From: Conexibacter woesei Iso977N
GTDB lineage: Bacteria; Actinomycetota; Thermoleophilia; Solirubrobacterales; Solirubrobacteraceae
Direction: 5' to 3'
Assembly: GCF_000424625.1 (NCBI RefSeq)
Contig: NZ_AUKG01000001.1
Span: 2,415,842 to 2,479,841, forward strand
Length of the DNA stretch: 64,000 nt
The position numbers and the translations under genes were made by a program. Positions 57,560 to 64,000 of the stretch are shown here, one piece after another; the stretch's first letter is position 1, and every line of letters begins with the position of its first letter. The notes under the pieces were generated by a model that did not search any database, was not told the DNA's origin, and saw only the letters and a program-made list of their open reading frames with translations.

Positions 57560-59569
57560 CTACGCGCTCACCGCGTAGAGCGTCCCGGAGGCGACGGTCA
57601 CGCCGGAGACCTGCCTGGCGTGGGCCTTGATCCAGGTGGTCAGGTCCGAGGACGAGCTCCCGCCCATCCCGCCGCCACCGCCGCTCCCGACCAGGACGTA
57701 CTTGACCTGCCCGCTCCTGACCATCGCGACGAACTGGCTGACCTTCGGCGCCGGGTCGCTGCCCGAGAAGCCGCCGATCGTCACCACCGCCTTGCCGGTC
57801 GAGATGATGATGTTGGCCGTCGTCTGCGAGCCGGTCGCGGCGAGCAGGTACTTGGCGCTGCCCTGGTGGGCCTCCAAGTACTTGATGACGCTGGTCGACA
57901 GCGTCCCGCCGCCGCCCATGCCGCCGCCACCGCCGGCGCCCTGCTGCGCGCCGCTCGGCGGCGTGCCGCCCGAGAAGCTCGGCCGCGTGCCGGTCGTGCC
58001 GCCACCGCTCGGCGGACCGCCGTTGCCGCCGCGCATCGCGCCGCCGCCCATGCCGCCGAACCCGCCGGCGCTCGCCTCGCTCGGCCCGGCCAGCACGTTG
58101 TTGCCGTTGAGCGAGCGCCCGACGCTGGCCAAGCTGTAGGACAACGGCCCGGCGCCGACCGCCACGACCGCCGCCACGGCGGCGACCGCCAGCACCCGCC
58201 GCGGCGCGCCGAGCCGCAGCGCGACGGCCGCCAGAACCGCCACCACCGCCGCGACCGGGATCGCCACGCGCAGCCACGGGTGGAAGTCCGGCGTCCGGTC
58301 CAGGAGCGACACGCTCAGCGCCGCCGTCGCGCCGACGCCGACCGCCGCGCCACCGAGCGCGACCCACGACCGCGCGACCCGCGTGCCCAGCAGCACCAGC
58401 CCGATCCCGCCCAGCGCCGCGACCGCCGGGGCCAGCGCGCTCGTGTAGTACGGGTGGAACGTGCCCTTCGCGGTGCTGAAGATCGCCACGTGCACCAGCG
58501 CCCAGACGCCGAACAGCACCGCGCCCGCGCGCAGCCGGTCGGTCCGCGGCGCGCGCCGCGTCAGCACCAGCGCCGCGACCAGCCCGACCGCCGCCAGCGG
58601 CAGCAGCCACGCGATCTGCCCGCCGACCTCGGTGTTGAACAGCCGCAGCAGGCCCGGCTCGCCGCCGAAGCTCGCGCCGCCCCCGCCGCCGTTCTCGCCG
58701 AACAGCCGGCCGAAGCCGTTGTACCCCAAGATGAGATCCCAGATCGAGCCGTCGGTCGACCCGCCGATGTAGGGCCTGCTGCCCGGCCACAGCGTCACGG
58801 CCACCGGCCACGCCGCCGAGACGACGACCATCGCGACGCCCGCGACCGCGAGCTGCCGAACCCGCGTCCACAGCGCCGGCAGGCCGGCCAGCAGGTAGGT
58901 CGCGCCGAGCGCCGGGACGACCATCCAGCCCTGGAGCATCTTGGTCATGAACGCCAGGCCGACGAACACGCCCGCCCAGACCAGGTGCTTGGTCCTGCCC
59001 GACTCCAGCGCCCGGACCACCATGTAGGCCGAGGCCACCAACAACAGGATCAGCAGCGCGTCCGGGTTGTTGACGCGCGCGATCGCGACCGTCACCGGCG
59101 TGATCGCCAGCAGCGCCGCGGCCGCGAGCGCCGCCGGCGTCGAGCCGGTCACTCGCCGCACCGTCGCGTGCAGCAGCGCGACCGCGCCGATCGTGCACAG
59201 CGCGTCGGGCAACAACATGGAGAACGACGAGAAGCCGAAGACGCGTGCGCTCAACCCCATCATCCAGATCGCCAGCGGCGGCTTGTCCACCGTGATGAAC
59301 GAGCCGGGATCCAGCGAGCCGAAGAACAACGCCTTCCAGCTCTCGCTCGCCGACTTGACCGCGGCCGCGTAGTAGGTGTTGGACATGCCGTCGCGCGTCA
59401 GGTCCCAGCAGCACAGCAGCGCGGCGAGGACGAGCACGGCGAGCAGCCCGGCCTGGACCCGGCCGAAGCGATCGAGGACCGCCGGGCGGCGGCGCGCGTG
59501 GGTCGCGCGCCGCGACAGCGGCGAGGTCAGCTGCGCGGGCGGCGGCAGGGGCGTGGTGGTGGAGGCCAT
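57560..59569 (-). CDS. GT39-family (ArnT/PMT-like) membrane glycosyltransferase
   Basis: A 669-residue integral membrane enzyme of the dolichyl-phosphate-mannose transferase/ArnT superfamily. The first external loop holds the catalytic acid in FFGSLDPGSFITVDKPPLAIW, followed by about 11 further hydrophobic helices. The extracytoplasmic C-terminal part contains a long glycine-rich linker (about residues 505-560) and ends in a small mixed domain (TWIKAHARQVSGVTVASGTLYAVSA). It transfers a sugar from a polyprenyl phosphate donor to a lipid or protein on the outer face. It ends in a strong hairpin. Confidence 0.88.
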   Translation of the reverse strand: MASTTTPLPPPAQLTSPLSRRATHARRRPAVLDRFGRVQAGLLAVLVLAALLCCWDLTRDGMSNTYYAAAVKSASESWKALFFGSLDPGSFITVDKPPLAIWMMGLSARVFGFSSFSMLLPDALCTIGAVALLHATVRRVTGSTPAALAAAALLAITPVTVAIARVNNPDALLILLLVASAYMVVRALESGRTKHLVWAGVFVGLAFMTKMLQGWMVVPALGATYLLAGLPALWTRVRQLAVAGVAMVVVSAAWPVAVTLWPGSRPYIGGSTDGSIWDLILGYNGFGRLFGENGGGGGASFGGEPGLLRLFNTEVGGQIAWLLPLAAVGLVAALVLTRRAPRTDRLRAGAVLFGVWALVHVAIFSTAKGTFHPYYTSALAPAVAALGGIGLVLLGTRVARSWVALGGAAVGVGATAALSVSLLDRTPDFHPWLRVAIPVAAVVAVLAAVALRLGAPRRVLAVAAVAAVVAVGAGPLSYSLASVGRSLNGNNVLAGPSEASAGGFGGMGGGAMRGGNGGPPSGGGTTGTRPSFSGGTPPSGAQQGAGGGGGMGGGGTLSTSVIKYLEAHQGSAKYLLAATGSQTTANIIISTGKAVVTIGGFSGSDPAPKVSQFVAMVRSGQVKYVLVGSGGGGGMGGSSSSDLTTWIKAHARQVSGVTVASGTLYAVSA

Positions 59570-59595
59570 GCGACCACCATCGACGCCCCCGCGGA

Positions 59596-59624
59596 GGATC
59601 TCCCGTGCGAACGCTGGGAGATCC
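59596..59624. terminator. Hairpin after the catalase gene
   Basis: GGATCTCCC (59596-59604) and GGGAGATCC (59616-59624) pair perfectly around an 11-nt loop, 18 bp after the catalase stop on the minus strand and upstream of the GT39 start. Confidence 0.7.
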
Positions 59625-59642
59625 CTGTGGCCGGCCCGCGGG

Positions 59643-61178
59643 CTACGCCCTTCCGGCGTGCGCGTCCACGAGCTCCTGCGCCGCCCTCATCTCCGCGGCG
59701 TCCGGCGCCTGGCCGTTGCTCAGCCCCAGCCCCGCGGCGACGCGCGCGCCGATCCCCTCGTCCACGCGCGTCCAGTACGCGACCACCCGCAGCTGCATCG
59801 CGCGGGTGACGTCCTGGGACGCGTGGCCGACGACGTTCTCCACCAGCGCCGAGCGCTGCGCGTCGTCCATCACCTCGCGCATGAGCGTGCCCGGCTGGCC
59901 GAAGTCGTCGTCCTCGCGGTGCTTGGCGTAGGCCACGCGCGCCAGCTCGCCCGCCTCGACGTCCCAGCCGACCTCGCCGGCGCGGCCGTCGGCGCCCGCC
60001 TCCGGCCCGCCGTAGGAGTTCGGCGCGTAGACCGGCTGCGCCCCCGCGTGGTGGTAGGCCATGGCGCCGTCCTTGTTGTAGGAGTGGACGGGGCACTGCG
60101 GGCGGTTGATCGGCAGCTGCTCGTAGTTGGGGCCGATCCGGTGTAGGTGCGTGTCGTGGTAGCTGAAGATCCGCGCCATCAGCATCCGGTCCGGCGACAG
60201 GCCCGTGCCCGGGACCAGGTTGGAGGGGTTGAAGCTGGACTGCTCGACCTCGGCGAAGAAGTTCTCCGGGTTGCGGTTGAGCGTCATCCGGCCGACCTCG
60301 ATCAGCGGGTAGTCGCCCTTCGGCCAGACCTTCGTGAGGTCGAACGGGTTGAAGCGGTAGTCGGCGGCGTCGGCGAACGGCATCACCTGGACGTAGAACG
60401 TCCACGACGGGTGGTCGCCGTTCTTGATGGCCTCGTTGAGGTCGCGGCGGTGGAAGTCCGCGTCCTCGCCGGCCATCCTGGCGGCGTCGTCCTCGGTCAT
60501 GTTCTCGATGCCCTGGTCGGACTTGATGTGGTACTTGACCCAGAAGCGCTCGCCGCCCGCGTTGACCCACGAGTAGGTGTGGCTCGAGAAGCCGTGCTGG
60601 TGGCGCCACGTGCGCGGGATCCCGCGCTCGCTCATCAGGATCGTCACCTGGTGGGCGCTCTCGGGCGACAGCGTCCAGAAGTCCCACTGCATGTCGTTCG
60701 AGCGCAGGCCCGTGTCGGGCAGGCGCTTCTGGGAGTGGATGAAGTCCTGGAACTTGGAGGGGTCGCGGACGAAGAAGACCGGCGTGTTGTTGCCGACCAT
60801 GTCGAAGTTGCCGTCCTCGGTGTAGAACCTCAGCGCGAAGCCGCGCGGGTCGCGGACGGTGTCCGGGAAGCCCTGCTCGCCGGCGACGGTCGAGAAGCGC
60901 GCGAACATGTCGGTCGTCCTGCCGACCCTGCCGAGGAACGCGGCCTTGGTGAACGCGGTGACGTCGTTGGTCACCTCGAAGGTCCCGTGCGCGCCGCCGC
61001 CCTTGGCGTGGACGACGCGCTCCGGCACCCGCTCGCGGTTGAAGTGCTGCATCTTCTGCACGACGTAGTGGTCGTGCAGGGCGATCGGGCCGGCAGGACC
61101 GACGGTCAGCGAGTGCTCGTCGCTGACGGCCGGGATGCCCGAGTCGGTCGTGGTCGCGGGACGGCGCGGATCGGTCAT
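59643..61178 (-). CDS. katA: Monofunctional heme catalase (clade 3, KatA-like)
   Basis: A 511-residue catalase that dismutates hydrogen peroxide. The distal histidine is H57 in [11 protein letters not shown], the distal asparagine about N130 in [10 protein letters not shown], and the heme-ligand tyrosine lies in [14 protein letters not shown] near residue 340. Length fits the small-subunit type. It has no signal peptide. The divergent neighbour is a secreted copper protein across a 142-bp gap holding an 18-bp palindrome, so both may answer to one oxidative or metal signal. Confidence 0.96.
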   Translation of the reverse strand: MTDPRRPATTTDSGIPAVSDEHSLTVGPAGPIALHDHYVVQKMQHFNRERVPERVVHAKGGGAHGTFEVTNDVTAFTKAAFLGRVGRTTDMFARFSTVAGEQGFPDTVRDPRGFALRFYTEDGNFDMVGNNTPVFFVRDPSKFQDFIHSQKRLPDTGLRSNDMQWDFWTLSPESAHQVTILMSERGIPRTWRHQHGFSSHTYSWVNAGGERFWVKYHIKSDQGIENMTEDDAARMAGEDADFHRRDLNEAIKNGDHPSWTFYVQVMPFADAADYRFNPFDLTKVWPKGDYPLIEVGRMTLNRNPENFFAEVEQSSFNPSNLVPGTGLSPDRMLMARIFSYHDTHLHRIGPNYEQLPINRPQCPVHSYNKDGAMAYHHAGAQPVYAPNSYGGPEAGADGRAGEVGWDVEAGELARVAYAKHREDDDFGQPGTLMREVMDDAQRSALVENVVGHASQDVTRAMQLRVVAYWTRVDEGIGARVAAGLGLSNGQAPDAAEMRAAQELVDAHAGRA

Positions 61179-61255
61179 ACGTTCGCGCTACCCGGTCGGC
61201 GCCCTCGCGCACGCGCGTGGGCGCGTTGACCCTCGCCCCGGGGGCCGGTAACGTT

Positions 61256-61273
61256 GTTGACCGCGCGGTCAAC
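61256..61273. promoter_or_regulatory. 18-bp operator-like palindrome between catalase and copper-protein genes
   Basis: GTTGACCGCGCGGTCAAC is perfectly self-complementary and has the TTGACCG/CGGTCAA halves seen in many TetR-family operators. It lies 48 bp before the copper-protein start and 78 bp before the divergent catalase start. The next downstream regulator encoded nearby is the MarR gene at 63108; no TetR gene is adjacent. Confidence 0.65.
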
Positions 61274-61320
61274 GAGGAGAGATGGCCGTGCGTGCCCACC
61301 CGAGGAGAGGTCCTGTCCCC

Positions 61321-63015
61321 ATGCAGTCCCCCGTGCGGCTCCTGAAGCTGCTCGTGTCCGTCCTGGCCCTGGTCGCGCTGACCGCCACCACCGCGTCCGC
61401 GGCGGTGCCGCGCATCGTCAAGGAGCAGCGTCACGACGCCGTCGCCTCGGCGTTCAAGAAGGCGCCGGCCGACCTGAACATCCCCGTCAAGGACCCCGGC
61501 CCGCCGCCCGGCGCCCAGGTTCTGAAGTACAAGTTCGGCCCGCTGAGGATCCAGCCGGGGCAGAACCTCATCGACATCGACGTCCAGAAGGAGCGCCCCG
61601 CGGTCGACGGTTGGATCGTCGGCTTCCGGCCCGGCCTGATCGACGCCAAGACCGGCAGGAACCCGCCGGTCACCGAGGTCCACCTGCACCACGCCGTCTG
61701 GCTCGTCGACCTCAAGCCGACGTTCGCCGCGGGCGAGGAGAAGACGAACTTCACCGCGCCGCAGGGCTACGGGTGGCGCTACAGCACCAGGCAGACGTGG
61801 ATGATCAACCACATGATCCACGACCTGGTCGCCCAGGATCATGAGGTGTACATCACCTACACCTTGTACTTCATCCCGGACACGGCTCCGGAAGCGGCCA
61901 ACATCCACCAGATCAACACGCAGTGGATGGACGTCGAGGGCGTCAAGCCCTACCCGGTGTTCAACGCGATCAAGGGCTCGGGCACGAACGGCAAGTTCAC
62001 GTTCCCCGACCAGGCCAAGAACCCGTACCCGGACCGGCCGAACAACCCGCGCAACCAGTGGGTCGTCGACCACGACTCGACGCTCGTCTCGACCGCCGGC
62101 CACCTGCACCCGGGCGGCCTCTGGACCGACCTCAACGTGACGCGCAACGGCAAGACCGTCCGGATCTTCCGCTCGCGCGCCAACTACTACGAACCCTCGG
62201 GCGCGACGTCGTGGGACGTCGCGATGAGCGCGTCGGCCCCAGGCTGGCGGGTGCACCTGAGGAAGGGCGACATCCTGTCGACCAACGCGACCTACGACAC
62301 CACCAGGGCGTCGTGGTACGAGGTCATGGGGATCATGGTGACCGGGATCACCACCGACGACGAGGGCGGCGTGGACCCGTTCACGCAGACGGTCGACCAG
62401 ACCGACTACCTCACGCACGGGCGGTTGAAGGAGAACGAGGACCCCGCGGCCACCCGCAGGGTCAACACGGCCTACAACGACGTCAGCACGATGCGCCAGG
62501 GCCCGTTCGCCAGCCGCGTGGTGATCAAGAACTTCACCTACGACCCGGGCGACCTGACCTACCCGGGCAAGCAGGGCCTGCCGCCGTCGGTGAGGCAGGG
62601 CACGTCGCTGACGTTCGTCAACGAGGACAACACGGCGACCGTGTTCCACACGATCACCGCGTGCAGGGCCCCGTGCAACAAGGGCTCCGGGATCGGCTTC
62701 CCGCTGGCCAACGGCAGGGGCCTGTTCGACTCCGGCGAGCTCGGCTACGGCCCGACGCTGAGCGGCAACGTGCTCGGCGACACCGGTGAGACGATCCCGA
62801 TCACGCCGGTCATCGACACGCCGACCGCCAAGGTGCACTGCAGGGGCGGCGGCCCGACCGGCCTGGTGACCATCATCACCAACGGCTGCGTCGGCACGGC
62901 GACCTGGAGGACGCCGAAGAACCTGTCGCCCGGCACCTACACCTACTTCTGCCGCATCCATCCCTTCATGCGCGGTGCCTTCCGCGTGGTCGGGACGAAG
63001 AAGGTGAAGTCCTAG
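61321..63015 (+). CDS. Secreted copper-binding protein with monooxygenase-like and cupredoxin domains
   Basis: A 564-residue exported protein. ATG 61321 has GAGGAGAGG 10 bp upstream and gives a signal peptide (LLKLLVSVLALVALTATTASA). Residues about 80-370 contain histidine sites TEVHLHHAVW, NHMIHDL and STAGHLHPGG, recalling the paired histidines of peptidylglycine/dopamine monooxygenases. The C-terminal part (about 405-560) is cupredoxin-like, with TVFHTITAC and the copper loop YFCRIHPFMRG (C-x3-H-x2-M-like). Several extra cysteines suit extracellular folding. Electron transfer or copper oxidation outside the cell is inferred. Confidence 0.8.
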   Translation: MQSPVRLLKLLVSVLALVALTATTASAAVPRIVKEQRHDAVASAFKKAPADLNIPVKDPGPPPGAQVLKYKFGPLRIQPGQNLIDIDVQKERPAVDGWIVGFRPGLIDAKTGRNPPVTEVHLHHAVWLVDLKPTFAAGEEKTNFTAPQGYGWRYSTRQTWMINHMIHDLVAQDHEVYITYTLYFIPDTAPEAANIHQINTQWMDVEGVKPYPVFNAIKGSGTNGKFTFPDQAKNPYPDRPNNPRNQWVVDHDSTLVSTAGHLHPGGLWTDLNVTRNGKTVRIFRSRANYYEPSGATSWDVAMSASAPGWRVHLRKGDILSTNATYDTTRASWYEVMGIMVTGITTDDEGGVDPFTQTVDQTDYLTHGRLKENEDPAATRRVNTAYNDVSTMRQGPFASRVVIKNFTYDPGDLTYPGKQGLPPSVRQGTSLTFVNEDNTATVFHTITACRAPCNKGSGIGFPLANGRGLFDSGELGYGPTLSGNVLGDTGETIPITPVIDTPTAKVHCRGGGPTGLVTIITNGCVGTATWRTPKNLSPGTYTYFCRIHPFMRGAFRVVGTKKVKS

Positions 63016-63040
63016 TCGCCCATTAGGATCTTGGGCGGGA

Positions 63041-63072
63041 GCGCGCGGCCGGAGTGACCGACGGCCGCGCGC
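63041..63072. terminator. Hairpin after the copper-protein gene
   Basis: GCGCGCGGCCG (63041-63051) and CGGCCGCGCGC (63062-63072) pair perfectly around a 10-nt loop, 26 bp after the stop codon. Confidence 0.75.
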
Positions 63073-63107
63073 CCCGTTCAAGGGGCGAATCAGGCAGACT
63101 GACGCGC

Positions 63108-63554
63108 GTGCCGAGCAAGCCGGAGCCGCGGATCAGCTACATCGTGGGACGACTCGACCGGGCGCTGTCGCTGGCGGTCGAGGAGCACGTCGCCGAGCAC
63201 GGGCTGACGCTGCCGCAGTACACGGCGCTGTCGGTGCTGCGGCTGCGGCCGGGGTTGAGCAACGCGCAGCTGGCGCGGCGGACGTTCGTGCGGCCGCAGT
63301 CGATGATGCAGGTCATCAGCAAGCTGGAGGCCGCGGGGCTGATCGAGCGCACCCCGGACGCCAACCACGGCCGGATCCTGCGGACCGAGATCAGCGCGCG
63401 GGGCCGCGAAGTGCTCGCAGCCTGCGACCGCTCGGTGAGCGCGATGGAGAAGACCATGCTCTCGGGCCTGGCGCCCGAGCAGCGCGACGCCTTCCGCGAC
63501 GCGCTGCTCGACTGCGTCCGGCGCCTCGGCGCCGGGCTCGACGACGTCGGCTGA
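63108..63554 (+). CDS. MarR-family transcriptional regulator
   Basis: A 148-residue MarR protein starting with GTG 63108. The winged helix spans about residues 45-95 (LSNAQLARRTFVRPQSMMQVISKLEAAGLIERTPDANHGRILRT). It has a single cysteine in LAACDRSVSAMEK. It is convergent with an aldehyde dehydrogenase gene across a strong hairpin. It could control the copper protein or the dehydrogenase; neither is shown. Confidence 0.9.
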   Translation: MPSKPEPRISYIVGRLDRALSLAVEEHVAEHGLTLPQYTALSVLRLRPGLSNAQLARRTFVRPQSMMQVISKLEAAGLIERTPDANHGRILRTEISARGREVLAACDRSVSAMEKTMLSGLAPEQRDAFRDALLDCVRRLGAGLDDVG

Positions 63555-63559
63555 TCCGG

Positions 63560-63606
63560 GTCAACGGTGCATGTGGGCTCGTATGGAGCCCAAATGCACC
63601 GTTGAC
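63560..63606. terminator. Bipartite hairpin between convergent MarR and aldehyde dehydrogenase genes
   Basis: GTCAACGGTGCAT (63560-63572) pairs with ATGCACCGTTGAC (63594-63606). After a 2x2 internal loop, GGGCTC (63575-63580) pairs with GAGCCC (63586-63591) around GTATG. It fills the 56-bp gap between two stops and is a probable bidirectional terminator. Confidence 0.8.
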
Positions 63607-63610
63607 GTGG

Positions 63611-64000
63611 CTAGATCGGGTACTGGCGGGCGCCGTCTTGGCGCGTGAGCCAGCGGAGCTCGGTGAACTCGTCGAGGGCGGCGTCGCCGCCGAAGCGGCC
63701 CCAGCCGGAGTGCTTGACGCCGCCGAAGGGCATCTGGGGTTCGTCGTGGACGGTGGCGCCGTTGATGTGGCAGATGCCGGACTGGATCCGCCGGGCGACC
63801 GCCTCCGCGCTCGCCGGGTCGCCGAAGACCGCGGCGGCGAGGCCGTACTCGGTGTCGTTGGCGACGCGGACGGCTTCGTCGGCGCCGTCGACCTCGATGA
63901 CCGTGACGATCGGGCCGAAGGACTCCTCGGCGTAGATCCGCATCTCCGGCGTGACGCCGGCGACGATCGTGGGGGTGAGGAGCAGGCCGTCGGCCTGGCC
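63611..64000 (-). CDS. Aldehyde dehydrogenase, C-terminal part (partial)
   Basis: The last 129 codons of an NAD(P)-dependent aldehyde dehydrogenase that continues past the right edge. Visible marks are LTPTIVAGVTPEMRIYAEESFGPIV, NDTEYGLAAAVF, GICHINGATVHDEPQMPFGGVKHSGWGRFGG and the final FTELRWLTRQ. The PFGGVKHSGWGR segment is typical of benzaldehyde/vanillin/salicylaldehyde dehydrogenases. The catalytic cysteine lies outside the window. Confidence 0.93.
   Translation of the reverse strand, partial: GQADGLLLTPTIVAGVTPEMRIYAEESFGPIVTVIEVDGADEAVRVANDTEYGLAAAVFGDPASAEAVARRIQSGICHINGATVHDEPQMPFGGVKHSGWGRFGGDAALDEFTELRWLTRQDGARQYPI

Noticed and set aside
59527..63081. Minus-strand open frame of 1184 codons
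   Set aside because: It overlaps catalase out of frame and the copper protein on the opposite strand; no family features.

Overview
The window is very GC-rich, with strong G/C bias at third codon positions, so that almost every real gene casts long shadow ORFs on the other strand. The gene content points to a free-living aerobic actinobacterium. The best guess is class Thermoleophilia, order Solirubrobacterales (relatives of Solirubrobacter, Conexibacter, Baekduia). This is inferred from two large secreted proteins of a type I associate with that order (5.2-10.1 kb), several about 920-residue LuxR-type ATPase regulators, and the general gene mix. No rRNA, tRNA, CRISPR array, insertion sequence or phage gene was seen.

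Layout. 0-2.1 kb: end of a MacA/MacB-like ABC efflux operon. 2.1-5.0 kb: a QsdR-type regulator divergent from a secreted GH1 glycosidase, then a MarR regulator convergent with an SRPBCC protein. 5.2-10.1 kb: a secreted beta-propeller protein and a 900-residue repeat protein. 10.2-12.7 kb: two coupled LysR genes and small proteins. 12.7-17.4 kb: a kinase-aminotransferase fusion, a MarR/azoreductase pair with a clear operator, and a methyltransferase. 17.4-18.5 kb: a frameshifted flavin oxidase containing a strong hairpin. 18.8-25.5 kb: an epimerase, a histidine phosphatase, and a five-gene translationally coupled operon (deacetylase, acyl-CoA dehydrogenase-like, NodS-like methyltransferase, ferredoxin reductase-like, and a double glycosyltransferase whose second half looks like glucosyl-3-phosphoglycerate synthase). 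25.6-27.8 kb: a DUF421 membrane operon with a HAD phosphatase. 27.8-33.3 kb: a large LuxR ATPase, a secreted esterase and a secreted propeller. 33.5-39.3 kb: redox enzymes (atypical SDR, MOSC-reductase-ferredoxin fusion, heme peroxidase) and two hydrolases. 39.5-45.0 kb: two tandem large LuxR ATPases flanked by an inverted 17-bp repeat. 45.1-49.4 kb: an LtrA/NmrA/LysR/epimerase chain. 49.5-53.2 kb: small proteins, a disulfide-oxidoreductase-like flavoprotein and a class III cyclase. 53.2-57.5 kb: a TetR-controlled hydrolase, a two-component system, a 156-bp tandem repeat and an orphan receiver. 57.5-64 kb: a GT39 glycosyltransferase, catalase, a secreted copper protein, MarR and an aldehyde dehydrogenase fragment.

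Two genome-scale habits stand out. Co-directional genes are very often coupled by ATGA, GTGA or TGATG overlaps (17 cases counted by eye). Eight convergent gene pairs share a single CTAG tetranucleotide that supplies the TAG stop of both genes. Many regulators sit beside recognisable palindromic operators. The most unusual single locus is the GpgS-containing operon at 20.4-25.5 kb with its convergent phosphatase, which may make or modify a glucosylglycerate-based glycolipid or saccharide; that product is an inference.
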